A stretch of DNA of 64,000 nt, taken from Anaerolineae bacterium. GTDB lineage: Bacteria; Chloroflexota; Anaerolineae; Aggregatilineales; Phototrophicaceae. Location of the stretch: assembly GCA_020849765.1 (NCBI GenBank), contig JADLAY010000003.1, positions 1-64,000 of the forward strand, read 5' to 3'. Below, one piece after another: positions 8,890 through 16,655 of this stretch (position 1 is its first letter; every line of letters starts with the position of its first letter). The notes beneath the pieces are model-generated. The model was not told the DNA's origin. It made no database searches and was given only the letters and a program-made list of their open reading frames with translations. The translations under genes and the position numbers were made by a program.

Positions 8890-9806
8890 TAGAGCAACAG
8901 GCGATCCACAATCATCGCCATGAACACAAACACGAGATAAAGGGTCGAGAATTTGTAAGTCAGCCTGGCGGTGGCCTTGTCCTTGCGCTTGATCAGCTCA
9001 ATCGACCAGTAGACGAGCGTCAGACCCAACCCCAGCGCCGACAGCAAGTAGATCCAGCCGAGCGCGCCGGTCAGCAGCGGCGCCAGGCTGATGGCCAGCA
9101 AGAGCGTCGAAAAGAGCAGGATCTGGCGGCGCGTCGTCGCTTCACCATAAGCCACCGGCATCATCGGCACGTTGGCGCGCGCGTAATCCGTATTCACGAG
9201 CAGCGCCAGCGCCCAGCTATGCGGCGGCGTCCAGTAGAAGACGATGGCGAACAGCAGCCACGCATCCACGCTCAGCCCGCCCGTCACCGCCGCCCAACCG
9301 ACCAGCACCGGCATCGCCCCGGCGCCACCGCCAATGACGATATTGAGACTGGTGTAGCGCTTGAGCAGCACCGTATAGATGATGACGTAGTAGATCGCCC
9401 CGCCGAGCGCCAGCAGCGCGCTCAGCCAGTTGACGAAGTAGCCCAGGATGAGCGTCGACCAGACGAGCAGCGCCAGCCCGAACAGGAGCGCATTGACCGG
9501 CGCGACACGGCCCGACGGAATCGGGCGGCGTGCGGTGCGCGTCATCCGTGCGTCCATATCGCGGTCGAGAAACTGGTTGATCACGCTCGCACCGGCTGCG
9601 GAGAGCGCCCCACCGAGGATCGTCGGCAGCAGGACGACCAACGACGGCACGCCGTTGGCGGCGATCACCATTGCGGTCACGGTTGTGAAGAGCAGCAGTA
9701 TGACGATGCGGACTTTGGTCAGTTCCAGATAAGTTCGCAGCACCGTGCCTAATGTGGGCGGCGCATCCGCATCTATCCCGCGACCGCGTCTGACTGAATT
9801 TTCCAT
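8889..9806 (-). CDS. ctaB: Protoheme IX farnesyltransferase (heme O synthase)
   Basis: This 305-residue integral membrane UbiA-family prenyltransferase converts heme B to heme O by adding a farnesyl group. The first Asp-rich motif is NQFLDRDMDARMTRTARRP. The second conserved loop is YTVLLKRYTSLNIVIGG. WTPPHSWALAL carries a conserved His, followed by the downstream loop with Tyr-Ala-Arg. About eight or nine hydrophobic helices are visible. It overlaps ctaA by 34 bp, so the two are translationally linked. The product is the substrate of CtaA. Confidence 0.95.
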   Translation of the reverse strand: MENSVRRGRGIDADAPPTLGTVLRTYLELTKVRIVILLLFTTVTAMVIAANGVPSLVVLLPTILGGALSAAGASVINQFLDRDMDARMTRTARRPIPSGRVAPVNALLFGLALLVWSTLILGYFVNWLSALLALGGAIYYVIIYTVLLKRYTSLNIVIGGGAGAMPVLVGWAAVTGGLSVDAWLLFAIVFYWTPPHSWALALLVNTDYARANVPMMPVAYGEATTRRQILLFSTLLLAISLAPLLTGALGWIYLLSALGLGLTLVYWSIELIKRKDKATARLTYKFSTLYLVFVFMAMIVDRLLL

Positions 9807-10729
9807 CCTGTACCCGCTCGAACCTTTGAAGTATTCATCGTATCAACAGTGGAGAGCGCAACCAGCAGCGCCCAGGTCAATGCCGCAACCCCGACGTGAA
9901 CCGCGCCCCATTCCGGCGCCGCAGATGTGAGCACAAACAACGCGCCGACCCCCGCCTGCAGTAAGTAGGCGATGCCAGCAGCCAGCGCTAACCGGCGCAC
10001 GAGCGTACTGCTCCGCGCGCTCCAAACCTGCCAGACCAGGATTAGCAGGGAGACGCCCAGCCCGACGACGGCCAGCCGGTGCAGCCAGTGGATCGTTTGC
10101 AGCGGCCCCTGGTTGAATGGCAGCGCGCTGCCATTGCACAGCGGCCAATCGATGCAGGCCAGCGTCGCGCCGGAACCCCGAACGAGAGCGCCCGTCAGAA
10201 TGATGACGAACGAGAGCGCCGCCGTGATATACGCCAACAGCGTGAAGTTATCGCGCTCGTAACTGGCTGGAGGGTTGTAAACCGCCGCCAGCGCCGCCAC
10301 CAGGAGCGCAGCCAGCAACAGCATGGCCGTGCCCAGATGCAGCGTCACAAAGGTGGGCGGCAAATCGAACATGACGACGATGCCACCGAGCGAACTCTGC
10401 ACGGCATACAAAACCGCCGCCACCACCGTCGCGTTGAACACCAGCCAATCGCGCTTGCGGTAAGTGCGAATCGCGGTCACCAACATCACAATCCCGAACA
10501 AGCCGATCAAGACGGCGAACAGGCGGTGCGTCCATTCAATCCAGGCGGTGATGTTATCCAGCGGCGGAATGATCGAGCCGTGGCACAGCGGCCACTCGTT
10601 ACCGCATCCCAGACCCGAATCGGTCACGCGCACGATCGCACCGAAGACGATCAGGCCAACCGTCAGCAGCACCGTGGCAAAGGCAAGGTATACGAAAAAA
10701 CGCGGCGATTTCCGCGCAGCCGCCTGCAT
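9773..10729 (-). CDS. ctaA: Heme A synthase (COX15/CtaA)
   Basis: This 318-residue, eight-helix membrane protein oxidizes the C8 methyl of heme O to the formyl of heme A. The two pseudo-symmetric halves are evident. Each has a Cys pair in an extracellular loop (GCGNEWPLC in half one, LACIDWPLC in half two) and His ligands (EWTHRLF, TLHLGT, HWLHRLAV, AVHVGVA). This disulfide-bearing form is the B. subtilis-like CtaA type. It lies 48 bp downstream of the small two-TM gene, and ctaB follows by overlap. Confidence 0.95.
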   Translation of the reverse strand: MQAAARKSPRFFVYLAFATVLLTVGLIVFGAIVRVTDSGLGCGNEWPLCHGSIIPPLDNITAWIEWTHRLFAVLIGLFGIVMLVTAIRTYRKRDWLVFNATVVAAVLYAVQSSLGGIVVMFDLPPTFVTLHLGTAMLLLAALLVAALAAVYNPPASYERDNFTLLAYITAALSFVIILTGALVRGSGATLACIDWPLCNGSALPFNQGPLQTIHWLHRLAVVGLGVSLLILVWQVWSARSSTLVRRLALAAGIAYLLQAGVGALFVLTSAAPEWGAVHVGVAALTWALLVALSTVDTMNTSKVRAGTGWKIQSDAVAG

Positions 10730-10777
10730 AATGCCTCCAAGCTTAAGTCGATGAAGCAGTCCTGCCGATCAGCGGCA

Positions 10778-11092
10778 TCAACCCGACGCCGTTTGTTGTT
10801 GATCGTTGGGCGGCTGGTTGCGCGCCTTGCGCTTGAGACCCCAGTCGATCAGCCAGATCACGAGCGCAATCGTCAAGGCGATACCGACCAGGTTGAAGAG
10901 GATGAAGCCCACCAGAAGGAAGAATTGCTCCGCCTTCCAGGGCAGCATGCTCGTCGGCGAGGCATCGGGGTTAACCGTCTGCGTCAAGATCGGCAGCACT
11001 CCGGCATCCTGATTGGCGATCAGTTGGCTGGTGAGGCCGCCGCCAATGATGAGGAGGATCAACAATCCGCCGAGGATGATGAGATTACGCAT
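10778..11092 (-). CDS. Small two-TM protein at the head of the heme A cluster
   Basis: The protein has 104 residues if translated from ATG 11092, which is favoured because GGAG sits 7 nt upstream. Helix 1 is about residues 2-22 (LIILGGLLILLIIGGG) and helix 2 about 60-82. Between them is a short extracellular loop, and the C-terminal tail is charged (KRKARNQPPNDQQQ). The family is not recognized. It is the first gene of the ctaA-ctaB-cytochrome c run. That position suggests an accessory role in oxidase biogenesis, but this is inference from context only. Confidence 0.7.
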   Translation of the reverse strand: MRNLIILGGLLILLIIGGGLTSQLIANQDAGVLPILTQTVNPDASPTSMLPWKAEQFFLLVGFILFNLVGIALTIALVIWLIDWGLKRKARNQPPNDQQQTASG

Positions 11093-11211
11093 AACGTGAC
11101 TCCAGGCCGCTCCAGGCATTCAAAAGACGCTGCATTGTACTCTTTATCACAACCCGCAGCAATAACGTTTTCGCATCCCGTCACGCGTGACTCAGGTCGC
11201 GCGTGAGCACG

Positions 11212-11949
11212 TTATTCCGCCGCGGGCGTCTCCGTCACGGCGTCGACTTTCGCTTCCGCAACGTCGAAGTGACGTGGCAGCCGCAGGCGGAAAGTCGTCC
11301 CGACGTCGACCTCGCTCTCAAAGTCGATTTCGCCCTGATGCAGTTGAACGAGTTCGCGCACGATGTAAAGGCCGAGGCCGGTGCCTTCGGTCTTTTTGCC
11401 GTCGCGCGAACGGAAGAAGCGATCGAACACGTGCGGGCGATCTTCCGGCTTGATGCCGCGCCCGTTATCACGCACCTCGACCAGCAGTGAGGCGGCGTCG
11501 CCGCGCACGTTGATCCAGACCTCCCCACCCCGCTTGTTGTACTTGATGGCGTTGGAGATCAAGTTGCTGATCGCGTGGCCGAGGCGCTCCTGATCGAATC
11601 GGCTCAAGCCGATGTCGGGTGAGACCTCAATGTGGAGGTCGACCTGCATCTGGCGCGCCAGCGGCTCCAGGAGCTGAGCTTCATGCTGGATCACGGCTTG
11701 CATATCCACGTCGGCCAGGTCGAGCGGCTTGCCCGCGTCGATGCGCGCCGCTTCCAGGAGGACATCGGCCAGGCGCAGAATGCGCTGCGCCGCGAACTTG
11801 GCGCGGCCAAGAAACTCCGCCTGTGAATCGGTGAGCGGCCCGCTGTTTTCCGCCAGTTCGATGAACCCGTTGATGGCGCTGACAGGCGTCTTCATTTCGT
11901 GGGCGACAAAGCGGACATTATCAAGCCAATTGCTGTTTTGATCGCTCAT
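11212..11949 (-). CDS. Soluble sensor-less histidine kinase
   Basis: This 245-residue protein consists almost wholly of a kinase core. The HisKA H-box is HEMKTPVSAI at about residue 17. The HATPase_c domain has its N-box (NLISNAIKYN), G1 (DNGRGI), F-box (FDRFF) and G2 (GTGLGLYIV). There is no transmembrane segment, PAS, GAF or HAMP domain, and no response regulator next to it. It would need a separate input partner or be a cytosolic relay. It is separated from the BtuF-like gene by only 3 bp on the same strand. Confidence 0.9.
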   Translation of the reverse strand: MSDQNSNWLDNVRFVAHEMKTPVSAINGFIELAENSGPLTDSQAEFLGRAKFAAQRILRLADVLLEAARIDAGKPLDLADVDMQAVIQHEAQLLEPLARQMQVDLHIEVSPDIGLSRFDQERLGHAISNLISNAIKYNKRGGEVWINVRGDAASLLVEVRDNGRGIKPEDRPHVFDRFFRSRDGKKTEGTGLGLYIVRELVQLHQGEIDFESEVDVGTTFRLRLPRHFDVAEAKVDAVTETPAAE

Positions 11950-11952
11950 CTT

Positions 11953-12852
11953 CTATTCTTCCGCTCCACAAATCAAGCCAGGGAGTTGCGCCAGGGCGCG
12001 AGCAATGCGCGTCCCGTGCCAGGTCAGCAAAGAACCATCGACCAGATGAATGCGGCCATCGCGCGCCGCGGGCACGTCCAATGCTTCGAACAACGGCACA
12101 TGCTCCTGCGTAAAAGCGAATGGCTCGCTCGGCAGGAGGATGACGTCGGGCTGCGCGGCTTCAACTTCGGCCCAGGTCACGCGTGGATAACGCGTGTCAC
12201 GCCCGGCCACCCGTGGGTCGTCCGGGTCGATGGCGGCGCTCTCGTCGCCCAAGTCCGCCGCCAGAGGATAACGCCGCTCGCGCTCGGCGAACACATTGGC
12301 CCCGCCGCAAACGCGCAGCAAGTCGTGCGCAAACGTATCGGCGTTGAACGTCATCAACGGCTCGTACCAGATCGGCACAAAGACGCGGCACGGTGTCGTC
12401 CGCGCCATGTCGACGCGCTCGACCACGTCGACCGTCTGCTCGATCAAGCGCACGCGCGGCACCATATGCGGATCGTCGAAGGCTTCCATGATAGTCCACA
12501 ACAGATTGAGTGCGTCTTGCACAGTGCGCGGAAACGTCACCCAGACAGGGATACCGGCAGCCTGGAGCTGCTCGACATCTTCGCGGCGGTTTTCTTCCTG
12601 ATTGGCGATGACGAGATCGGGTTGCAGAGCGATGATGCGGTCGACATCGGGGTTCTTGGTGCCGCCAACCTGCGGCAGTTGACGCACCAATTCGGCAGGG
12701 TGCACGCAATAGTCCGTCACCCCCACCACGCGATCCCCCAACCCCAGTTCAAACAATGATTCGGTGACACTGGGCACCAGAGAAACCACACGCTTTGGCG
12801 GGACAGTCACGGGCGCTTGTATGCCGGATTGATACGTGCTTGCGTCCAACAA
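11953..12852 (-). CDS. BtuF/TroA-like helical-backbone metal or cobalamin receptor
   Basis: This 299-residue periplasmic-binding-protein family 2 fold protein has RVVSLVPSVTESLFELGLGDRVVGVTDYC at the N terminus, IIALQPDLVIANQEENRREDVEQL, and the backbone helix after PVWVTFPRT. It lacks a signal peptide or lipobox in this frame, as do the cytosolic 'cobalamin-binding protein' relatives. No BtuC/BtuD permease or ATPase is adjacent. The start is uncertain: TTG 12852 is assumed, and an internal GTG before VPPKRVV is an alternative. The ligand is undetermined. Confidence 0.8.
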   Translation of the reverse strand: MLDASTYQSGIQAPVTVPPKRVVSLVPSVTESLFELGLGDRVVGVTDYCVHPAELVRQLPQVGGTKNPDVDRIIALQPDLVIANQEENRREDVEQLQAAGIPVWVTFPRTVQDALNLLWTIMEAFDDPHMVPRVRLIEQTVDVVERVDMARTTPCRVFVPIWYEPLMTFNADTFAHDLLRVCGGANVFAERERRYPLAADLGDESAAIDPDDPRVAGRDTRYPRVTWAEVEAAQPDVILLPSEPFAFTQEHVPLFEALDVPAARDGRIHLVDGSLLTWHGTRIARALAQLPGLICGAEE

Positions 12853-12887
12853 CTCTACCCCACTGTCCGTGAATTCACGGCGTTACC

Positions 12888-13541
12888 CTATCGTACAGCG
12901 TAATTTTGTCCCAGTGCAACGCCAATTTGTCGCTGCCCCCAGATCTCGACCTGGCCATCGGGGCCGAGCGCCAATGCCGTCCGCTCGCCGATGCCGATCG
13001 AGAACAGTTCGGGGTAGGTCTGGAGCACGGATTTGACGTGCGCCGACAGGTCCTGCGCGACGGGCATGACGACGGCATCCTGCAGCCAGCCGAAGCCTTC
13101 GATCAGGTTATCCTGACCGTCATACGCCCACTCGCCGAAGAGCATGGCTGGCGCGCCCGCAGCCAGAACGTAGGCGCCATTGGCGAAGGCCGTCTGCAGA
13201 CCCTGCAGCGCCGCGCCCATCAGCGACGACTTCAGGCTGCGCAGGTCGGCACCGGATTCCAGCAAGACGATGCTCGTCTCGGCCAGGCGCGTCGCGATCG
13301 TCTCGTCATCTTCGGTCAGGATGTCGACCAGATAACCGGATGTCGCGCCGAGTTCTTCGAAATCTTCGAGCCGACGGTCGCCCGCGGTCAAATCGCCGTC
13401 GAGTACGGCCACAGCCAGCGAGCCGTCGGCGGAGGCACGCGCGGCGACCAGGGCACGCACGTCCGGGTCATCCATGGTGCCTGGGGCCAGCACCAGCCAG
13501 CCCCGCCCATCGCGCCAGCGAAAGATGCTCGCGCTAGGCAT
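12888..13541 (-). CDS. Peptidase S51 / cyanophycinase-like protein without clear catalytic Ser
   Basis: The protein has 217 residues from ATG 13541, a start embedded in the stop region of the amidohydrolase gene (8-bp overlap). The order is strand (RGWLVLAPGTMDDPDVRALV), SLAVAVLDGDLTAG, FEELGATSGYLVDI, then TSIVLLESGADLRSLKSSLMGAALQGLQTAFANGAYVLAAGAPAMLFGEW. This matches the class-I glutaminase-like/S51 layout. Where cyanophycinases have 'GGNQ' and 'G.SAGA', this protein reads ESGAD and AAGAPA, so the nucleophile Ser appears absent. It is likely a non-catalytic or divergent member. Confidence 0.55.
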   Translation of the reverse strand: MPSASIFRWRDGRGWLVLAPGTMDDPDVRALVAARASADGSLAVAVLDGDLTAGDRRLEDFEELGATSGYLVDILTEDDETIATRLAETSIVLLESGADLRSLKSSLMGAALQGLQTAFANGAYVLAAGAPAMLFGEWAYDGQDNLIEGFGWLQDAVVMPVAQDLSAHVKSVLQTYPELFSIGIGERTALALGPDGQVEIWGQRQIGVALGQNYAVR

Positions 13542-14721
13542 CCGCGTCCGGCAGAACGTACGCTGCCACGGCAGACGCAAGCAATGCCGCACCGAGCGGC
13601 AGCGCGTTCTCGTCTATGCTGAAGCGCGGGTGGTGGTGGCCATAGTAGGCTTCCGCCGTCTGATCGGCAGCGCCGACGAAGAAGTACATGCCGGGCACTT
13701 CATTCATGAAGAAGCCGACGTCTTCGGCGCCCATCGTGCGCGCTGTCATGTCGAGCACCTTGACGCCGTCCATCCGCCTGAAGCGTTCGCGCAGGTTCTT
13801 GCCGATTTCCGGGTCGTTATTGACCGGCTCCGTCTGGTGATCGAACTGCATCGTGCCGACACAGCCCATCGCCAGGCAGGTGTGCTCGACCATCTCGCCC
13901 ATGCGCTGCACGACCTGGTCGCGCACTTCGCGGCGGAAGAAGCGCAGCGTGCCCATCAACTGCGCATCCTGCGGGATGACGTTGAAAGCCGTGCCCGCTT
14001 TGACCATCGTCGTCGAGATGACGGCGCTGTCGAACGGGTCGAGATTGCGGCTTGGGATCGTCTGGAACTGGGTGATCAACTGCGCCGCGCACACCACCGG
14101 GTCGCGCCCCAGATGCGGCGAAGCGGCGTGACCGCCTTTGCCCTCGATGCGAATGGTGAACTCCGACGAACCGGCCATGATCGGGCCATCCGCCACGCCG
14201 AGCGAGCCGATCGGCAGACTGTTCCACAGGTGCAGGCCCAGGCTGATATCCGGGCGCGGGTCTTGCAGCGCGCCATCGCGGATCATCGACTTGGCACCCT
14301 GCGCGATCTCCTCGGCGGGCTGGAAGACGAACTTGACCCGCCCGGCCATCTGGTCACGGTGCGCGGCCAGCATTTTGGCGACGCCGAGCGCGATCGACGT
14401 ATGCCCATCGTGGCCGCAGGCATGCATCTTGCCCGCCGTCTCGGACGCGTAATCGACGGTGTTTTGTTCGTGGATCGGCAGCGCGTCCATGTCGGCGCGC
14501 ACAAGAATGGTCGGCCCGTCGTGCGCCCCCTCCAGAATGCCGACGACGCCGGTTTTGCCGACGCCGGTCTGGACTTCCAGACCCAGGCGATTCAACTCCT
14601 GGGCGACGATGCCCCCTGTGCGAAACTCCTCGAAGGCGAGTTCCGGGTGACGGTGCAAATCACGGCGGCGCTCGACCAACTCTTCACGCAACGCCTCGGC
14701 CTCAGTCTTGAAATCTACCAT
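13534..14721 (-). CDS. M20 family amidohydrolase (N-acyl amino acid hydrolase type)
   Basis: This 395-residue zinc peptidase-like amidohydrolase has ILVRADMDALPIHEQN and MHACGHDGHTSIALG (metal ligands), FVFQPAEEIAQGAKSMI with the catalytic Glu pair, and a dimerization lid domain around 180-290 (AFNVIPQDAQLMGTLRFF). The C-terminal block DVGFFMNEVPGMYFFVGA supplies the last ligand region. It resembles hippurate/IAA-amino-acid hydrolases and N-acetyl-diaminopimelate deacetylases; lysA and aspartate kinase lie elsewhere in the window, so the DAP pathway is possible but unproven. It is 6 bp downstream of the PIG-L gene. Confidence 0.9.
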   Translation of the reverse strand: MVDFKTEAEALREELVERRRDLHRHPELAFEEFRTGGIVAQELNRLGLEVQTGVGKTGVVGILEGAHDGPTILVRADMDALPIHEQNTVDYASETAGKMHACGHDGHTSIALGVAKMLAAHRDQMAGRVKFVFQPAEEIAQGAKSMIRDGALQDPRPDISLGLHLWNSLPIGSLGVADGPIMAGSSEFTIRIEGKGGHAASPHLGRDPVVCAAQLITQFQTIPSRNLDPFDSAVISTTMVKAGTAFNVIPQDAQLMGTLRFFRREVRDQVVQRMGEMVEHTCLAMGCVGTMQFDHQTEPVNNDPEIGKNLRERFRRMDGVKVLDMTARTMGAEDVGFFMNEVPGMYFFVGAADQTAEAYYGHHHPRFSIDENALPLGAALLASAVAAYVLPDADA

Positions 14722-14727
14722 GTTGCT

Positions 14728-15447
14728 TCACCGATCGAAGGTTATGACACGAAACGATTCGACGTAACGCGGATAATCCGCAGGCGATTCCGGATCGAAG
14801 TAGGAGCGCTGGCGTTCGGCCATCGCCTCCATGTCCGCGATCTGGCTTTTGTGCTCGCGCAGGGCGGCGATCTTGGTCTCCACGAAATCGGACACGTCCA
14901 TCCTTCGCGTCGGCGTTTGCGTGCCGCAAATCCAGAGCTGCTTGGTCTTGTGCGGATTCAAGCCCTCGTCACGTTCCAACTCGATGAAATTGAGACGATC
15001 GCGCGCCGTGGGATAGACGGCGTCGAGAGTCGCCTCGCCGATGGCGCGATGATCCGGATGATTGATCGAGCGCTCGCCCGACCAGAAGACCGTCGGGTCG
15101 CAGGTCACGACGACGTCCGGCTGCTTGAGCCGGATGATGCGGACGATGTCGCGGCGCAGCGCCAGATTCGGCTGCAATTCGCCATCCGGGTAGCGCAAGA
15201 AGATCACCTCTTTGACGCCGAGTACGCTCGCTGCATTACGCTCTTCGTCTTCACGGATGGCGCTCAAGCGCTCCGAGGTCATCTCCGGGTCGGCGCTGCC
15301 CTTGTCACCACTGGTCGCCATCAGAAACGTGATCTCTGCGCCATCGGCGGCCCACCGCGCGAAGGTGCCGCCGCAAAAGAACTCCGGGTCATCAGGGTGC
15401 GCGAACACCCCAAGCACCCGTTTCGGCTGTGAATCGTTGTCGCTCAA
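14728..15447 (-). CDS. PIG-L/LmbE zinc deacetylase
   Basis: This is a 239-residue deacetylase of N-acetylglucosaminyl-type substrates (BshB/MshB/PIG-L superfamily). VLGVFAHPDDPEFFCGGT carries the AHPDD zinc motif, and INHPDHRAIGEATLDAV carries the third ligand. The substrate cannot be decided; bacillithiol or another sugar-linked thiol, or a glycan, are options. The TTG start overlaps the ricT stop (TTGA), indicating coupling. It forms a run with the M20 amidohydrolase and the S51-like gene. Confidence 0.9.
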   Translation of the reverse strand: MSDNDSQPKRVLGVFAHPDDPEFFCGGTFARWAADGAEITFLMATSGDKGSADPEMTSERLSAIREDEERNAASVLGVKEVIFLRYPDGELQPNLALRRDIVRIIRLKQPDVVVTCDPTVFWSGERSINHPDHRAIGEATLDAVYPTARDRLNFIELERDEGLNPHKTKQLWICGTQTPTRRMDVSDFVETKIAALREHKSQIADMEAMAERQRSYFDPESPADYPRYVESFRVITFDR

Positions 15448-16424
15448 AGCTCGTCTGCTCCCTCTTCAGGCGACTCGTCGCTCGTGTCTTCGTTGTCAAC
15501 TTCATCGACGGTCTTGCCCGGTTTCGCGCCGCATTCGCACGGGCCATCGCCGTGTTTGGTGCAAGGCTCTTTGGCTTTCTTCGCCAGCGCTTCCAGTTCT
15601 TCCAGCGGGACGAGATCCTCACGCTGCACGAGATGGTAGCTCTCGCCGACGTAAACCGTGACCGCATCCTGCAGAGGGTGCACGTCGACGACTTTGCCTT
15701 CGCCGTGCGGCGTGCCAATCCGTTTGTTGCGCTTGGGCAGCTTTGCGCGGGCCTGCACGTACTGCTCGTACTCGTAGACCAGGCAGCAGCGCAAACGGCC
15801 GCACATGCCCGTGATCTCGGACGGGTTGAGCGAGATGCCTTGCATCTTCGCCATCTTGATCGAGATCGGGCTGAAATCGGTCAGGAAGGTGCTGCAGCAG
15901 CGCAGCTCGCCGCAAGCACCGAAGCCACCGAGCAGCTTCGCCACGTCGCGCGGGCCGATCTGGCGCAGCTCGACGTGCGCATCGAATTCGCGGCTGACGT
16001 CGTTCCACAGGCGGCTGAGATTGACCTTATCCTCCGTGCTGTAGAGGAAGGTCAGTGTCGTGCCGTCGTAATTGAAGAGCGCGGCGACGAACTTCACGCC
16101 CGGATAGCCGCCGTGCTGATTGACGATGCCCAGCAGCACATCCATGGCATCCTGCTGGCGGCCTTCCCAATGCTGTTTGAGCAGCAGATCACGCGGTGTC
16201 GCCATCCGCATGATCGATTTGTAATCGCGCGCATCGGCTTCGGCGGGCGCAAAGGCGACCACCTGCCCCATCTGGCGGCCACGTGCCGTCTCGACGATCA
16301 CGTAGTCATTCATCTGGAGCTGCGGATATTCGTCGAATTCGAAATGGTAGAGCTTACCCACGCGATGAAACCGGATACCAGCAACTTTGCGCTGCTGTTC
16401 CGGTGCTGTAGTCATATCCGTCAT
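15444..16424 (-). CDS. ricT: PSP1 domain protein, RicT-like
   Basis: This 326-residue protein has a PSP1 C-terminal domain. In Bacillus the RicT (YaaT) subunit of the Ric (Y) complex carries iron-sulfur clusters and guides RNase Y processing. The cluster-binding cysteines are visible as GACGELRCCSTF and GMCGRLRCCLVYEYEQY. The N-terminal part (KVAGIRFHRVGKLYHFEFD) and GVKFVAALFNYDGTTLTFLYSTEDKVNL are typical. An acidic, Cys-containing tail (CTKHGDGPCECG) is extra. ATG 16424 is taken as start, but two more Met codons lie close by. RicA and RicF are not in the window. Confidence 0.88.
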   Translation of the reverse strand: MTDMTTAPEQQRKVAGIRFHRVGKLYHFEFDEYPQLQMNDYVIVETARGRQMGQVVAFAPAEADARDYKSIMRMATPRDLLLKQHWEGRQQDAMDVLLGIVNQHGGYPGVKFVAALFNYDGTTLTFLYSTEDKVNLSRLWNDVSREFDAHVELRQIGPRDVAKLLGGFGACGELRCCSTFLTDFSPISIKMAKMQGISLNPSEITGMCGRLRCCLVYEYEQYVQARAKLPKRNKRIGTPHGEGKVVDVHPLQDAVTVYVGESYHLVQREDLVPLEELEALAKKAKEPCTKHGDGPCECGAKPGKTVDEVDNEDTSDESPEEGADEL

Positions 16425-16427
16425 CAC

Positions 16428-16655
16428 ACCATACCGTTAAACTGTGCTTCAGTGACATCCTTGAGCATATCACTTCAATCATAACGCGCGAAACTGGTTT
16501 GATACCAGTCTTCGCGTGATGAATCGTGTACTTGAGTGTTGTTTCTCGTAAATACGCTGCGGAAATAGGCGCGGAAAGTCGACTAACAACGTATAATAGT
16601 CGCATATTCCCCGACATTGACATAATACAGTACAGACGCGGGAGAGCAATCGACA
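16428..16655. other. Divergent intergenic region ricT / aspartate kinase
   Basis: This 228-bp AT-richer gap separates divergent genes. On the plus strand a consensus TATAAT lies at 16592-16597, without a good -35 at 17 bp. A TTGACA at 16617-16622 has no -10 at a proper distance. GGGAGAG about 9 nt before ATG 16656 is the ribosome site of the kinase gene. No riboswitch-like structure (for example a lysine riboswitch) was recognized. Confidence 0.4.

Noticed and set aside
13474-15432. 652-codon open frame on the plus strand
   Set aside because: It is antisense to the M20 amidohydrolase and PIG-L genes, which have intact catalytic motifs; composition is typical of a GC-driven shadow frame.
16617-16622. 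TTGACA as the -35 of the aspartate kinase promoter
   Set aside because: No -10-like hexamer occurs 16-18 bp downstream; the sequence there is GC-rich and includes the ribosome site.
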